A model generated the notes under the pieces. It did no database searches, had not been told where the DNA came from, and was given only the letters and a program-made list of their open reading frames with translations. The translations under genes and the position numbers were made by a program. Of a stretch of DNA of 64,000 bases, positions 12,561 to 23,560 are shown piece by piece. Source of the DNA: Stenopsyche tienmushanensis. Taxonomy: Eukaryota; Arthropoda; Insecta; Trichoptera; Stenopsychidae. The stretch's first letter is position 1, and every line of letters begins with the position of its first letter. The stretch is taken from contig WACJ01000250.1 in the NCBI GenBank assembly GCA_008973525.1, positions 434,001-498,000 of the forward strand, written 5' to 3'.

Positions 12561-14131
12561 TATGGACATGTTTGAGCACAAAACCATCCATATAAATAAA
12601 CGGTGTAGTCTTTTTATCACACATTTTATAAAAATTGTACGGTATTCGGTTTATTAAGTGTTTCAAATTATAAATGCTTTTAAGTGGTGTAAATTATGAG
12701 AACTATCTTCCATGGAAACGCATATCTTGTATATGAACTATATTCAATTAAAACCCTCAATATTATCAACTAATATATAAGGACATTTTAATGAAATAAC
12801 TCTGCATTGTCTTTCATATATTGTTTGATTTGGATTTGCTAATCGCAATTTTGTTTGTTTGTTTATATTAAATAGATAAGCATATATATCCCTTTTACTT
12901 TTGTATAAATAATCTTTATATTTTCATTTTCTGAAACATGAAATCAAGTCATAAAAACCAAAGCTTCAAATTAAAGTTAATGTTAAAGTGGGATAGTTTC
13001 TGGCTCTTAATATAATTACTTGGATTCAAATTGGATGGAAAAAAATTATTTTGAAATATAAAATTATATTTTCCTAGAAGTATTTTTTATGGAGATCACC
13101 TACGTGTTATATCGATATTAGCTCATTAACAGAAACAAGTTGTTTTAGGTTTTTATTCCCAGTAAATACTCAATTTTTAAGCTTAATTAAAATCTACATT
13201 TTTGATTTCAAATCTAAGTTGTTTGGTTAAATAAACTTGTACTTGCCATATTTTTTATTATATTTTCTCTCCGATGAAACATCTTAAAAGCTGACAGTAT
13301 TAATAAAAAAAGTAGAATAGAATAAGTCGGGATTAATTGAAAGTTATTTTTTTATTATACACGACGAAGCTGGCATAAGTTCTAACTATAATGCTTTTTA
13401 TCTGGTTATAGTCAATTATATTTTGGGTGTTCGCACGGAAAAAACATACAATGCATTGAAAATACTTATAAATAGTTAATATATATCCATAAATTAATTT
13501 ACTATATAATTTCCAGGTAATATATATCGTATTTTGTAAAGTCATATAAAGACTTTAAAATAATACGATTTCTCTCAAAAAAGAAGGAAAACAATTTTGA
13601 ATAAATATGAAAAAAATACTTGAAAAGATCGAAAACCCATAAAGAAATGTGATATCGAGATTTATATTTTGACCCTTTTATATCCAAGCCCTATGGACGA
13701 AAACGTGCGTCCAATTCTAATATGAAAATTACAGTCCACAGCATATTTTTAATGTAGTTTTATTGATATTTTTGTGAAAATGTAATATAAATATTTTTTT
13801 AGTTAATATTAATAATTATCTGTACATAAAATATAATTCCATGTTGATCATTATGTGTCTATCATTCATTCGCTTTGGTACATAATCTTCTAATTGTCGC
13901 TTTAAGCATTTTAATCTGAAGGAAATATTGCAAATTCGCGTGATTTTTCAAATTATTACTACAGTTGTGCCCCATTATATTATGAATCAGTTATTAAAAA
14001 ATATCTAATATTATTGGATTTTCGTTGATAAATGTATCATTTGGCATTATGTCATTAAAAAAATGTATAAAGCACGTACACTGCCAATAATAACTTTGCA
14101 AATGCATGATGCTATAAATACGACGACAATA
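12560..14131. other. AT-rich tract, nothing seen
   Basis: AT-rich sequence. The short minus-strand frames near 13333-13687 look like chance openings in low-complexity DNA. Confidence 0.5.
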
Positions 14132-14150
14132 TCCCGAAAGTAAGTGCACT
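14132..14150 (+). repeat. Left terminal inverted repeat of mariner
   Basis: The 19-bp sequence is repeated in inverted orientation at 14864-14882 with one mismatch (CCCG versus CCCC) and is preceded by TA. Confidence 0.85.
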
Positions 14151-14289
14151 GTGATAATAACGGGCTGTGGTTTTTTGTTTCTTAAGATTTGACCATACTG
14201 AATAGTAGAGGAGAGTCTCCTGACAAAGCGAACATAGCAAGAATACGGTAGTACATAATTTTACGTTGTAGTGTCTAATTGCGTGAAAG

Positions 14290-14802
14290 ATGTCGGTAAG
14301 AAATCCCGCCAAACGCAAGCGGAGCTGCCTTAGTGTTTTGGGACCGAAAAGGCATCATTTTGGTCGAATTTCTACCATAGGGAGAGACCATTTCAATGCA
14401 CAATGATATTGTGAAACCCTAAAAAAGCTCAAAAGAAGCATTCAAAGCAAAATGAGGGGTATGCTGATGAGAGGAGTGGCTAATGCTGTGTGAGGAACGC
14501 CCGTCCTCACACAGCCTTAGCCATCAAGGCGATCTTGGACTTATTTGGTTGGGGTATTTTGAACCACCCCCCCCCCGTATTCCCCTGACTTGATGCCTTC
14601 AGATTTTCATATTTTTCTTTCCCTGAAAGAGCACGTGGGTGGAATTGAATTTTCAATTGACGAGCAGGTGCAGAAAGAGGTTCTGAATTTGGAGTATGAG
14701 CTGGCGGGAGAGTTCTTGGAGGAGGGCTTCATAAAGAAGCTTGTGTCACGGCTTACTAGATGCATTGAACGGGATAGCGATTATGTTTTAAATAGACGAT
14801 AA
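14290..14802 (+). pseudogene. Mariner transposase remnant (catalytic and C-terminal part)
   Basis: Pieces of a DD34D mariner transposase follow each other on the plus strand with frameshifts and stops. WDRKGIILVEFLP starts at 14339 (the block before the second catalytic Asp). It is followed by a degraded linker, then a frameshifted NARPHTALAIKAILDLFGW near 14500 (the second Asp block), then NHPPYSPDLMPSDFHIFLSL, with the third Asp in PSDFH. The C-terminus ends with ...DSDYVLNRR and a stop at 14800-14802. The run of C's near 14565-14576 is one frameshift site. The N-terminal DNA-binding part and the first catalytic Asp are absent. Confidence 0.8.
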
Positions 14803-14863
14803 GTTTATCTACAATATCCTGTTTTTTTCAAATACACTTTTTCTAAAAAAAATATAAAAAATT

Positions 14864-14882
14864 AGTGCACTTACTTTGGGGA
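14864..14882 (-). repeat. Right terminal inverted repeat of mariner
   Basis: Inverted partner of 14132-14150 (18 of 19 positions), followed by TA at 14883-14884. Confidence 0.85.
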
Positions 14883-14884
14883 TA

Positions 14885-15940
14885 GACATCGTGTAATATT
14901 ATATATACACGAGACTCTGTCAAATGTATTGCTGCAATACAAATATGTGAAATTTTTTGCAACAATTTAATTAAATAATCACTTGATAAATATTTTCAGT
15001 ATTCTTGTTGGTTAACTAAGTTTCAGTATTCTTGGTTGTAGTTAACCATTAATGGTATTCTAAAGCATAACGAAGATATTATCGACATCTCTAGTTGGTT
15101 TTAAGTAGCCCGATCTTTTTCTGTTTTACAAAGTCACAAAGGTGTCATCTAATGGTAAAATCTTCTAAATATTTTTTTAGCAAATAACTTTCGTTTCATA
15201 GTTTAATGATAGGAGTACGAATCTAGATTCTTAATTTGGCTGATTTTTGCAATTTACATTTTAAAAAAATTAAAGTAATATGATTTATTCAATCTGGTAG
15301 CTTATAATCAGCTTTTCCCTGGTTTTATTAAGGTCAATATGACATTGTTAGTTTTATTAGTTTCGAAGCTTTATTAGTAGAAAATACTTTTTAGGAAAAA
15401 ATGCCAACGCCAAAAGTTGAAATCACGCATTTGGAGTGCTTCATGCTATTTTTGCTCTGCAATGGTTTGAATTAAAAAAGGGACATAGTTTACATAAGTA
15501 GTTTTTAGGCACATATTAAGCTTCAAATATGCTAATAAATACATATGATGATTGGGGGTTGAAGGACGATCTAAAATCAGATATCAATAATTGAAATTCC
15601 TTAGTGGAGTCAGAACCGCGTGTTAATTATAGAGAATAAATTAAAAAGAATATTATAGAGAATAATGTTCTTTTTAATAATTTTTTGCACGTTAAAAATA
15701 ATAATTTTTATTTCTAACTTACTTTTTAGACGTATTGGAAATATGTGGGTATGTTCTTGTTTTTATTTTTATTATCAACATTAATTTAAATTCAATAAAG
15801 TCGGTAAAAAATAATATTGCGACAGACACATTCATACATTCAAACAAAAATGATTCTTCCACATTCACTTTATATTTCTAAGAATTGCTAGTCAAAACAT
15901 CGAAAAATTGGAAAGGTGAAAAAATGCGAACAGAACGATA
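14885..15940. other. AT-rich tract, nothing seen
   Basis: AT-rich sequence without supportable features. Confidence 0.5.
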
Positions 15941-15948
15941 CTAGGCAG

Positions 15949-16223
15949 TGGTTGATTTTTGCTGGCAGGGCTTGTATTTCAATAAAAAGTGTGGTTTTCT
16001 TTGCGAGAATTTGATAAGAAATTGCTTTATTGATTGCCACGGGTTAGAAATTGGAAAAAACTCGCGTATCACACCCCGCATTGTGCGGGAAAATGCTCTG
16101 GCTTACTTTGAGGGATCCTGTATGAGATCTTATTTCTGCTGTAAAAATAAGTGTGTCTGTACTTACAGGCACGTGGACTGGTGTTCGTGTAAAGCTTTCG
16201 TTGATACTAACTGGATACAAATT
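15949..16223 (+). CDS. Candidate internal exon, cysteine-rich peptide (weak)
   Basis: An open plus-strand stretch of about 92 codons with higher GC than its flanks begins just after a possible acceptor (CTAGGCAG, ending near 15948). It ends at a good donor-like GTATGAG (16224-16230) one codon before an in-frame TGA. The peptide holds about 12 cysteines, several paired with aromatic or basic residues (SYFCCKNKCVCTYRH, DWCSCKAF), as in zinc-binding or disulfide-rich proteins. There is no ATG with context, so it is read as an exon. A transposase zinc-finger scrap is an alternative. No family is recognised. Confidence 0.25.
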
Positions 16224-16229
16224 GTATGA

Positions 16230-19200
16230 GGCGGTTCAATACTGCTTTTTGTGACAAAGCTTAGGCTTAGTGTATAATAAAAGTTGGCTTAGAGCCGCGC
16301 TCTGTTAGTAACTTGAGTAAAAATTGCACAAAAGGCTTAAGACGCTGAGTTCTTACATTTTCTATGTAAGGCAATATGCATATTTTGGCTTAATATCTGA
16401 AATCTTGGGAAGAATGTGAATGAAATTTAGCTGGATTACACTATGAATAATATGCACATTTTACAAATTATTGTTGTTAACAAACATGAACATTAAAGTA
16501 TCCAGTTTTTATTGATATTTAAATAAAGTTTTTGATATAGCTATATATTCAAATGAACTTTGAACGATAGATCCCCATTTTATAAAATATTATATGCTAA
16601 ATAAATACAGTTTGATGATGAGACATCTGAAAGAACAAAAGCTCTTTTGATACATTATTACAAGACTGCCATATTACAAATTTAAGATGATACTATTGTG
16701 TATAGTTATGTAATAAGCATTAAATATAGATACTCGAGATATATACAGGTTTATGCCTACCACATTTATGCCAGAAGCCACTTACTTGGCTTTATCATGT
16801 ATTACCTCATTCCAAAGACATTTAAGTCTCAAAACCTAATGGTATAATGTGCATTTTTAAATTATTAATAAGGTTTTATGTTTAAATCGTGTTTATCAAT
16901 AGCATCATAATAAATTACAAAAAAATAAATTATGATATGCTTATAAACATTAGATAAGAGCAATTCAGGTAAACCGCCTCCTAGTTATCGTGATGCATGC
17001 ATTTTTGTTATTAATCATTCTGTCATATTCATCGAATTGATTTGATGATAAAATGGTTTTATTAATAATATTTTTACTTTGAGGATCAGCGATTTATTTA
17101 TTAGTTATCTGATACGATCATAGAGTGAAGTGATTAGTATCAATTTGGCTTGTGTAAATGAATAACGAATGAAAATTGATTGAGCTCAAATTTCCATTTA
17201 TGATTCAGATTAAACGATAAAATTGCCATTCATAATTAAAAAGTACATGTTTTTGCATTTGATTTATGGGCCAACGGATGCATAAATCTATAGTATCATT
17301 TAAAATATGTACGTGGTGTTGTGCAAGTCTTTGTTAATTATGATCTCGACTAATATCAGACAAGGCAAACAATTTACAATCAAAACAGTGATGTGTAATT
17401 TTGATTGAAAATAAAAACGTACTCTTAGCCAATTTGTTCAATAGGGGAATGGATTTTCCATCATAAATTTAGCAACACTTGATAGTCTTGAGTTTGAATT
17501 TAAAAACAAAGTACAACACTATTTAACCTCTTTTCTTCTTTCATTACATGATATTAATGTAAACCTTATGTGTATTGAAGCGCAGCTTAAATAAGCCTCC
17601 CGAATTACACCTCACACTAAGTATACGCTTTGAGAGATATCAAGATTCAAACAGATTCATTAAAAAAAAATATTTATTCGATGGAAGCTCAATTTATTTG
17701 GATTTGAGACTAGTATATGGAAAAGTTTGGTTTGTAATTTTTACAGCTTTTTTATTGACGACTTAGACTTTATTTAAAACCCTAAAACTACAAAAAAATG
17801 TGAATAAATGAACTCTTACTGAATATAAATTATGAGGCAATAAATAATGCGAGTTCGCGAAAATATCACTATAGAATCAATACTTCGATATCTCTGGGCT
17901 TCCGTTTATACTTTTCGCCACCACTAGGAAGTCATTTTTTCGAATGGAGAAAAGGGCAGCTATTTGTACCGGCAGGTGGGTGGATGTGGGTGTAGATACA
18001 TGGAGAAAGCTGTGCGCTTTCCAGGATAAGGGTATGCGTGAATATGTTGCAAAGAGATAAATCAGAAAAATGAATTTCATGCGAGGCCGTTCAGGTGGTG
18101 TCTTGGAATCTGGCAAATTAGCATACGGCCCATCCGCACTCATCAATCATGGCTGCAAGTATGCGTGTGCTGTCTGAGCTACTTTCACACCTTAGCTCAT
18201 GATTAAATTACAACAGTGAAAGAAAAGGTAAAGAGGTGCCTCATATTTGGGGGAGGTGAATGACGTATTTCTCATATATACGCATATCATGTATCGTACT
18301 ACAATGGGGTGACTCTATGGGCTCTGCACGCCCCTCATACTTTTACAAGCGAATGGAAAGCCCTAAAGCTCCCTAAATAAAAGCTGTGTACGGTGCTTGA
18401 AGCAAAATTATTTTTAATAAATAATTTAAATGATTCAGCCTTATTTATATCATATAACGCTGAAGAAGGGTCTTGTTTTTGTAAATATATAAATTCATTA
18501 AAATATTTCGAAGCAAAGTTAAATAGAATAAAAACTTTCCTAGCTTCACAAATCAGGGTAAAATTAAGCGAAAAATATAAATTCATTCATATATTAAATT
18601 CTATTTAAATAATATCATATTTATTATGCTACACGGGTAAACAATGATAAACAACCACATATAAAATCTTCTTTCTCCCAATAAAATCCCTTGTGAAAAT
18701 CACAACATTCAGAGATGAGGGGTGTGATTAAGTAGACGGCCTTCTAAGATTGAATTTACAGTAAGTGAAACCCATCTTTCATCATTTCGCTTTCTTTTGA
18801 ACAAACGTGCTGCTAAATAACCTCCAATGTTTTCTCTTCATTAGGAACTTTGTTTGCTGTCAATTAAAGTCTGTGAGTTCGCTAATAATCCTGCAGCGTC
18901 TTTTATTCAGTAGATTGATTATTCTGCCGAAGTGTACATATAATATTTAGTATATTTTTGAAGTGTTTTTATATAAATTTTTAAGGGAATTTTTCGTACA
19001 ACAACATTATAATATGCATGCGATATATCGTTTGTAACGATATAGTGAAATAATTCTTGGAGCCGAATATTGGAGTCAGATTATGAGCTTAGAAGAACGT
19101 ATAAAAACTGTCAATCGATTGTTTCAAAAAAGGCTCTATATCGACTTCTTTTAGTATAAAACTATACATTTTATAACAAATTATCATAAACTGTATGATA

Positions 19201-19330
19201 AATTAAAACCTTACATTAATAATTTTTTCATCTGTGATCGATCGGGTATTTTTTTTCCTCCTGGGAATGCTATATTTTAAACAAATTTTTAATATGAAAT
19301 AATATTTATAAAAGTCTAACTGCATAGTCT
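16230..19330. other. 3 kb without a recognisable gene
   Basis: Mostly AT-rich. The part from about 17880 to 18380 is GC-richer, with no coherent coding frame. A short perfect inverted repeat (ATATCGTT/AACGATAT, loop TGT) lies near 19023-19041. Confidence 0.45.
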
Positions 19331-19379
19331 GTGGGTCCGTGTACGTGTACTATAATTGGCCTGGATTTATATTATAAAG

Positions 19380-19690
19380 GTTCATTCTTAAATCTAGATT
19401 GGCGAAACAATAATCAAGCCACTCCTCGATGTTTTCTCTGTCCACGCTTTGAAAACATTTTTAATTTTCCAATAATCCACATATTTCAGATATATCATTG
19501 GCTTCATTTTCATTAGAATGCATTATGCAATAATGCCTCATGATTCGAACATTGGCTTAACTTTTGACCAATATTATGTTATTCTATATATCGTCATTTT
19601 TTTCCAAAAAAAATATCAAGTTGTCATCTTTCTCAGCAAGAGTTTTCAGGAGACTGTGACGATAAAGATGTTGACATTGACACTATAACG
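19380..19690 (-). pseudogene. Tigger/pogo transposase C-terminal fragment
   Basis: The minus strand carries broken pieces of the region after the catalytic domain of Tigger-type (pogo superfamily) transposases: AEKDDNL, SNENEANDISEICGLLENLK, and a frameshifted NIEEWLDYCF. The same stretch is present in a better copy at 43200-43530, and the two align clearly at DNA level. It breaks off at 19690, exactly where a hAT-like end begins; the other copy continues there past the word CTATAACG. Several frameshifts and stops make it dead. Confidence 0.7.
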
Positions 19691-19760
19691 CAGTGTTTCT
19701 CAACCGGTGCACCGCGGTGCACTGGTGCACCGCGAGCTTATTACAAGTGAACCGCGAAAA
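19691..19760 (+). mobile_element. Terminal end of a hAT-like element inserted in the Tigger copy
   Basis: CAGTGTTTCTCAACC at 19691 is the classic start of hAT superfamily inverted repeats. It is followed by GC-rich subterminal DNA with three GGTGCACCG-like units, including the perfect 16-bp palindrome GTGCACCGCGGTGCAC (19707-19722). The preceding eight bases, CTATAACG, would be one target copy. No opposite end and no second CTATAACG were found downstream, so the other side is lost or too diverged. Confidence 0.6.
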
Positions 19761-19989
19761 AATTGGTAAAAACGAAAAATTCTGCAAAACAGTGAAAACC
19801 GAAAAAGTCGTTGGTGAAATTATGAAAGTCAACGAAAGAGTTAATGTAATTTTGAATTAGCCAAATCAATTGCGCGTATGTTAACCGTTTAACCACCACA
19901 TGAAAAAAGTCTTCTATGAAGACCATTTGAATATTACATAATAGGTTATTTTGAAAAAAAAAAAAAAAATTTGCTACATTTTTGCACAA

Positions 19990-20325
19990 TCAAATCAGCA
20001 CCATTCAATTTAGTGCCAAAATAACAATAATATAATTATATTATCAATATATATGTGCAAATAAAATCAACAAATATTAATTAGAAACCACTGTAATATA
20101 CAAACAAGACTGAATAATATTTAAAATGTAACATTTTATGCATTATGTATATAACTCAAAGTATGAGTATATTTGAAGACTTCGGTATTTCGGATTGATA
20201 TTGCGCTATTCGAAAGACTTACCTAAAACAAAGAATTTAAACATCCATTAGACCAAATATTTTGTGTGTATATTTTAGATGACAAATTAAATGATAGCTC
20301 AAATTTATCTTGTAAATTTTATTAT
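19990..20325. other. AT-rich tract, nothing seen
   Basis: AT-rich sequence between the hAT end and the exon pair. The long A run near 19957 is a homopolymer. Confidence 0.4.
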
Positions 20326-20331
20326 CCTTAC

Positions 20332-20526
20332 CTGAGAGCTCTTACTGCATGAATTTTGAAGTCCTGGACACCTTTGGAATTTGGCTCACCAGCAGTTCTT
20401 TTGAACCACACTGTTCCATTTTTTTCACAACGTCCATCTAAACTTAAGACTATTGATTGATCAAGGCTGGTCGATTTCGTAATCATACAATTGCGGATTG
20501 CTTTTATATTAAACACGATTTCATAC
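20332..20526 (-). CDS. Internal exon of an unidentified protein-coding gene
   Basis: On the minus strand a 195-nt segment is bounded by an acceptor (TATTTAATTTCAG, AG at 20528-20527) and a strong donor (CTCAG|GTAAGG, GT at 20331-20330). It is open throughout in the frame set by the upstream exon and is phase 2 at both ends, so it is a symmetric exon. It encodes about 64 residues beginning YEIVFNIKAIRNCM, with LDGRCEKNGTVWFKRT in the middle and GVQDFKIHAVRAL at the end. There are two Cys and one N-glycosylation-type NGT. The alternating hydrophobic pattern suggests a beta-rich extracellular domain. I do not recognise the family. The same reading frame continues without a break from exon 20907-20979. 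Confidence 0.6.
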
Positions 20527-20906
20527 CTGAAATTAAATATTTGACACATTTTAGTCCAATTATTTAGCTGATGATATATTTTTAAAATGATATATGATGT
20601 ATTTTCTTTAATCCAAGGAAAAAATGATGCTTAATGAAGCTTTTAGCTATGAAATGCTAAATGAATCACTTCCGAATGTCGTATTTTACATATACATTTG
20701 AATGTTAGTCGTGACTTTAAAAAAATGATACAAAAATCGGACCTAAATCCTACATCTTAAAATAGATATCTTGATTTTCCAATCCACTATGAGTATTATT
20801 TTCGATCTGTGTTCTTGAAATCTCAATGCAATAGTTCAACATTAAACATTTCGTTAATAAGCCTAATAATCGTATTACAATATACTTAAAAACTATGACT
20901 ACTTGC
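20527..20906 (-). other. GC-AG intron between two coding exons
   Basis: The 380-nt interval starts (minus strand) with GCAAGT after TTGAG and ends with TTTCAG. GC donors are rare but known, and those that are used usually have an otherwise perfect consensus, as here (AG|GCAAGT). Removing it joins the exons in phase 2 with a single uninterrupted frame. Confidence 0.5.
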
Positions 20907-20979
20907 CTCAATATTTTAGCTGCATGACGATCAGGATACAGTCTGGAACATGGATCACATTCCGGAACGGCACAACACT
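20907..20979 (-). CDS. Upstream exon of the same unidentified gene
   Basis: On the minus strand, after the acceptor TTTTTTAATACACAG, a 73-nt segment reads (phase 1 entry) CCAVPECDPCSRLYPDRHAA and then KILR across the splice. Four Cys fall within eleven residues. The CC-x-V-P-x-C pattern is like the closing cysteines of a von Willebrand type C module, which would fit a secreted protein, but that is only a suggestion. The acceptor could also be two bases further in. The exons 5' of this one were not found in the window. Confidence 0.5.
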
Positions 20980-21423
20980 CTGTGTATTAAAAAATATCAC
21001 TTAACATACGCACATGCACATCCTAACCTGTCAAAATAAAATATAGCTCTGCACCGAATATTGTTGCATAGCATAAGCTCGACGCCTAAATTGGACGGAC
21101 AATTTGAAACGCATTTATGACAAATTATTAATATTTATAAGAAAAACTATTTTTTTAAAATCATGGGATTAAATAAGCTGCTGCGATATATTCCCAAAAA
21201 TATTATTTTTCAAAAAAAATCACCATCCTTTTCGTTGCATAAATATATTATTTTTTAAAGAATTTCAAATTTGATAAAAATATTTTTGGGAATATATCAA
21301 AAGAGCTCATCTCAGAGAGAATCTCATGCATTATTTCAATAGTTTTTCATAATAATTTACATTTAGTATTAATACATTTATATTCGTACGCTCAGTTGAG
21401 CCGTCGAATTCTAGGCGACAATC

Positions 21424-21564
21424 AGTGCGTGTTCGGTTCTTAGGTTATACGGTTTGGCTTAATTGTCAGAGGGATATATCTTATTAAATAAAGTGCAGTG
21501 TTGTTCCAGAATTCGTCCCGTACTCCAGGATCTATCGTGAACGTCATGCAGCGTCGATACTCAG
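21424..21564 (+). promoter_or_regulatory. Speculative arthropod-type core promoter and first exon
   Basis: TCAGTG at 21422-21427 fits the arthropod initiator, with GGTTT at 21451-21455 exactly at +28 to +32, four of five positions of the downstream promoter element. About 120 nt later an ATG (21546) opens six codons to CAG|GCAAGT, another GC-type donor-like site. These are short motifs and may be coincidence. Confidence 0.15.
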
Positions 21565-21844
21565 GCAAGTGTTCTTAGTTTTTTAAGTGTTTTGTACTGC
21601 GACTTATAGTAAATTGGAGGTCCTTGATGTCTATTTTAAGATGTAGGATTTAAAGCCGATAAATTATGTTTTTTTAAAGCCACGATAAACGTTTGATTTT
21701 ATTGTCACAATAGACTCTTACATAGAGTGCGGAATAAGATGTCGATGGTTGAATACAGTAGGATGGTTTCAATGGGTGTCTGATGAGCTGTGCGCCTGGT
21801 CGTGGCGGAATCTTCAAATCGTCATGCAGTCTGACCGCTGAGGA

Positions 21845-22165
21845 AAGATTCATAATCATCATCATCATCATCAGTCTGTGTTCGTCCACCGTTGAACGCA
21901 CGAGTCTTCATCCCTCTCGATCCTCCGCTTTCCGCATCCAGCTTCATCCTGCTATTCTTTCGATGTCGTCAGTCTTACAGGGGTCTCCACTCCAACACTT
22001 TTCTTCCCCATCGACCGTCATTTCTTCGACACATTTGTCTCCCCCATTGCCACTTAAGTGTGTCAATTCTTTCAGTAGCGTCTACTACTGGAGTTCTTCT
22101 TCGGATATCCTCGTTTCTGATTCTATATTATAAAGACACTCCGAGCATAGATCTCTAGAGAAAGT
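21845..22165 (-). pseudogene. RTE-type retrotransposon 3' end with (ATG)n tail
   Basis: The minus strand encodes the C-terminal part of a non-LTR reverse transcriptase polyprotein: LERSMLGVSL, YRIRNEDIRRRTPVVDATER, LKWQWGRQMCRRNDGRWGRK, VLEWRP, a frameshifted DDIERIAG-SWMRKAEDRE, then a frameshifted VQRWT at the end. Frame jumps and stops are present (for example after VSL and RPL). The coding part is followed directly by a simple ATG/TGA repeat (plus-strand ATC units at about 21853-21872), the tail usual for RTE-clade elements, which are typically 5'-truncated. Everything upstream of the thumb/linker region is missing. Clade assignment is from memory of the motif order. Confidence 0.7.
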
Positions 22166-22169
22166 TGTT

Positions 22170-23560
22170 TTGAGAACCAAGGTAATTAAGACATGAGCCC
22201 AGATGTTTGCTTTGTTAGTTACGACACAATTATCATCCTTATCGCTTCGGAGAGCTTTTGTTTCTTTAATCTTAACCTGTGTACACTTAAACCTTTTTTT
22301 GTGCGGTAGATGCGTTCCGCGAAAAATCGTACAAAAAAAGATATGACTTACATAGAAAAAGTGAAGATGCCTTCCATGGATTTTAAAAACCGCATAATTT
22401 TGCAACAGCTATAAAAATATATCCAAAATCGCACAAAAAAAGTTAATAAAAAATCAGGAAAAATAACATTTTTGGTAACATTTAAAGGGCGTCTTGCATC
22501 ATTAGTAAAATTTTAAGGATGTCTTACGCCTGGCATCTCAAATTCCAGATATCCACTAGAGAAATACTAATTATTTTAACTACAAACTATCATCGCTGTT
22601 TGATAATTTTTGTTACGATTTTCGATATGACTCAAAATCGTTCTCTTCTTTGGAAGAAATAATATACCCAGTGTTAATGTCATCATTTTTCTATGTAGAT
22701 TTTTTCTTTCCAACAATATAATTCATAATTAGTAAAGATGTCACTATAGTCTCTGAATAAAAAAAATATATCACAAAATGGCGATTTTTCAAAAGAAAAT
22801 TTTAAGTCTAGTCATTTTTTGTAACAGTTTTGTTTTTTTAAATAGTTAAAAATAAATTTTGATATAAATCTGGTAGGAATAATAGAGAGAGAGATTTATA
22901 TAGAAAAGATTCGTACCCGGTTTAAAGTAAATTAATTAATGACGTAGTCGTAATTCAGCGATAGCAGATGCAATATGATTTACACGGTCCCAAATTATTA
23001 TTTTTTTTCCAAAATTCGGTTAGTGTTGATGATTTTTTTCCTATTTCGCAAAATCGCAAATTTTTTTTTCCTAAAGTCGCAAAAAAAGAGGTTTGAGTGT
23101 ATATACCATATCATGTATTGTTCGGGCGCTACCTCTATATTATAGTATCATCACTTTTTTTATTGTGTTCATTTTGTTATGTACGTGTCATAATCATATA
23201 AGATTTTTATTTAAATCAGCAAACCGGATAACTCGCACCCGGACAGTCGAAAGTAAATTGTAGTTTTAAAATAATAAGGCGAATACAGTCCTGGAATGTA
23301 AAGCCCAAACACTGCCCAAATCAATCAATGTGATAATATATGGTTATTTGAAACATAATTAAATCGACCTAAGTATAAAGTGGGTTATGTCTTAGTATAT
23401 TGAGTTTTAATGACGAATCTCTTCTCATATTATTCAATGAAAGTTAAGGAAAACATGAATTGAATGAAATATGATATGAAACAAATTTAAATGGGAATTG
23501 CTTCCATGGAAATAGAATTATAACTTATGCTTAGACACACTTACATGTCCAAAAGTCATT
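22170..23560. other. AT-rich tract, nothing seen
   Basis: AT-rich, with several long A and T runs. No element end or exon is supportable. Confidence 0.45.

Larger units (their letters stand above)
14132..14882 (+). mobile_element. Internally deleted mariner element with both terminal repeats
   Basis: The ends are 19-bp terminal inverted repeats: left TCCCGAAAGTAAGTGCACT at 14132-14150, and right 14864-14882, whose complement differs at one position. A TA dinucleotide flanks each end (14130-14131 and 14883-14884), the target duplication of Tc1/mariner insertion. The element is 751 bp, against roughly 1.3 kb for a complete mariner, so about 40% is missing. What remains inside is the back half of a transposase gene (see 14290-14802). 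It can be no more than a substrate for a transposase made elsewhere. Confidence 0.85.

Noticed and set aside
19741..19989. 82-codon minus-strand frame rich in Phe
   Set aside because: Translation of an A/T-rich interval within and after the hAT end; no protein character.
21841..21872. ATC trinucleotide run as an independent microsatellite
   Set aside because: Better explained as the simple-repeat tail of the adjoining RTE fragment.
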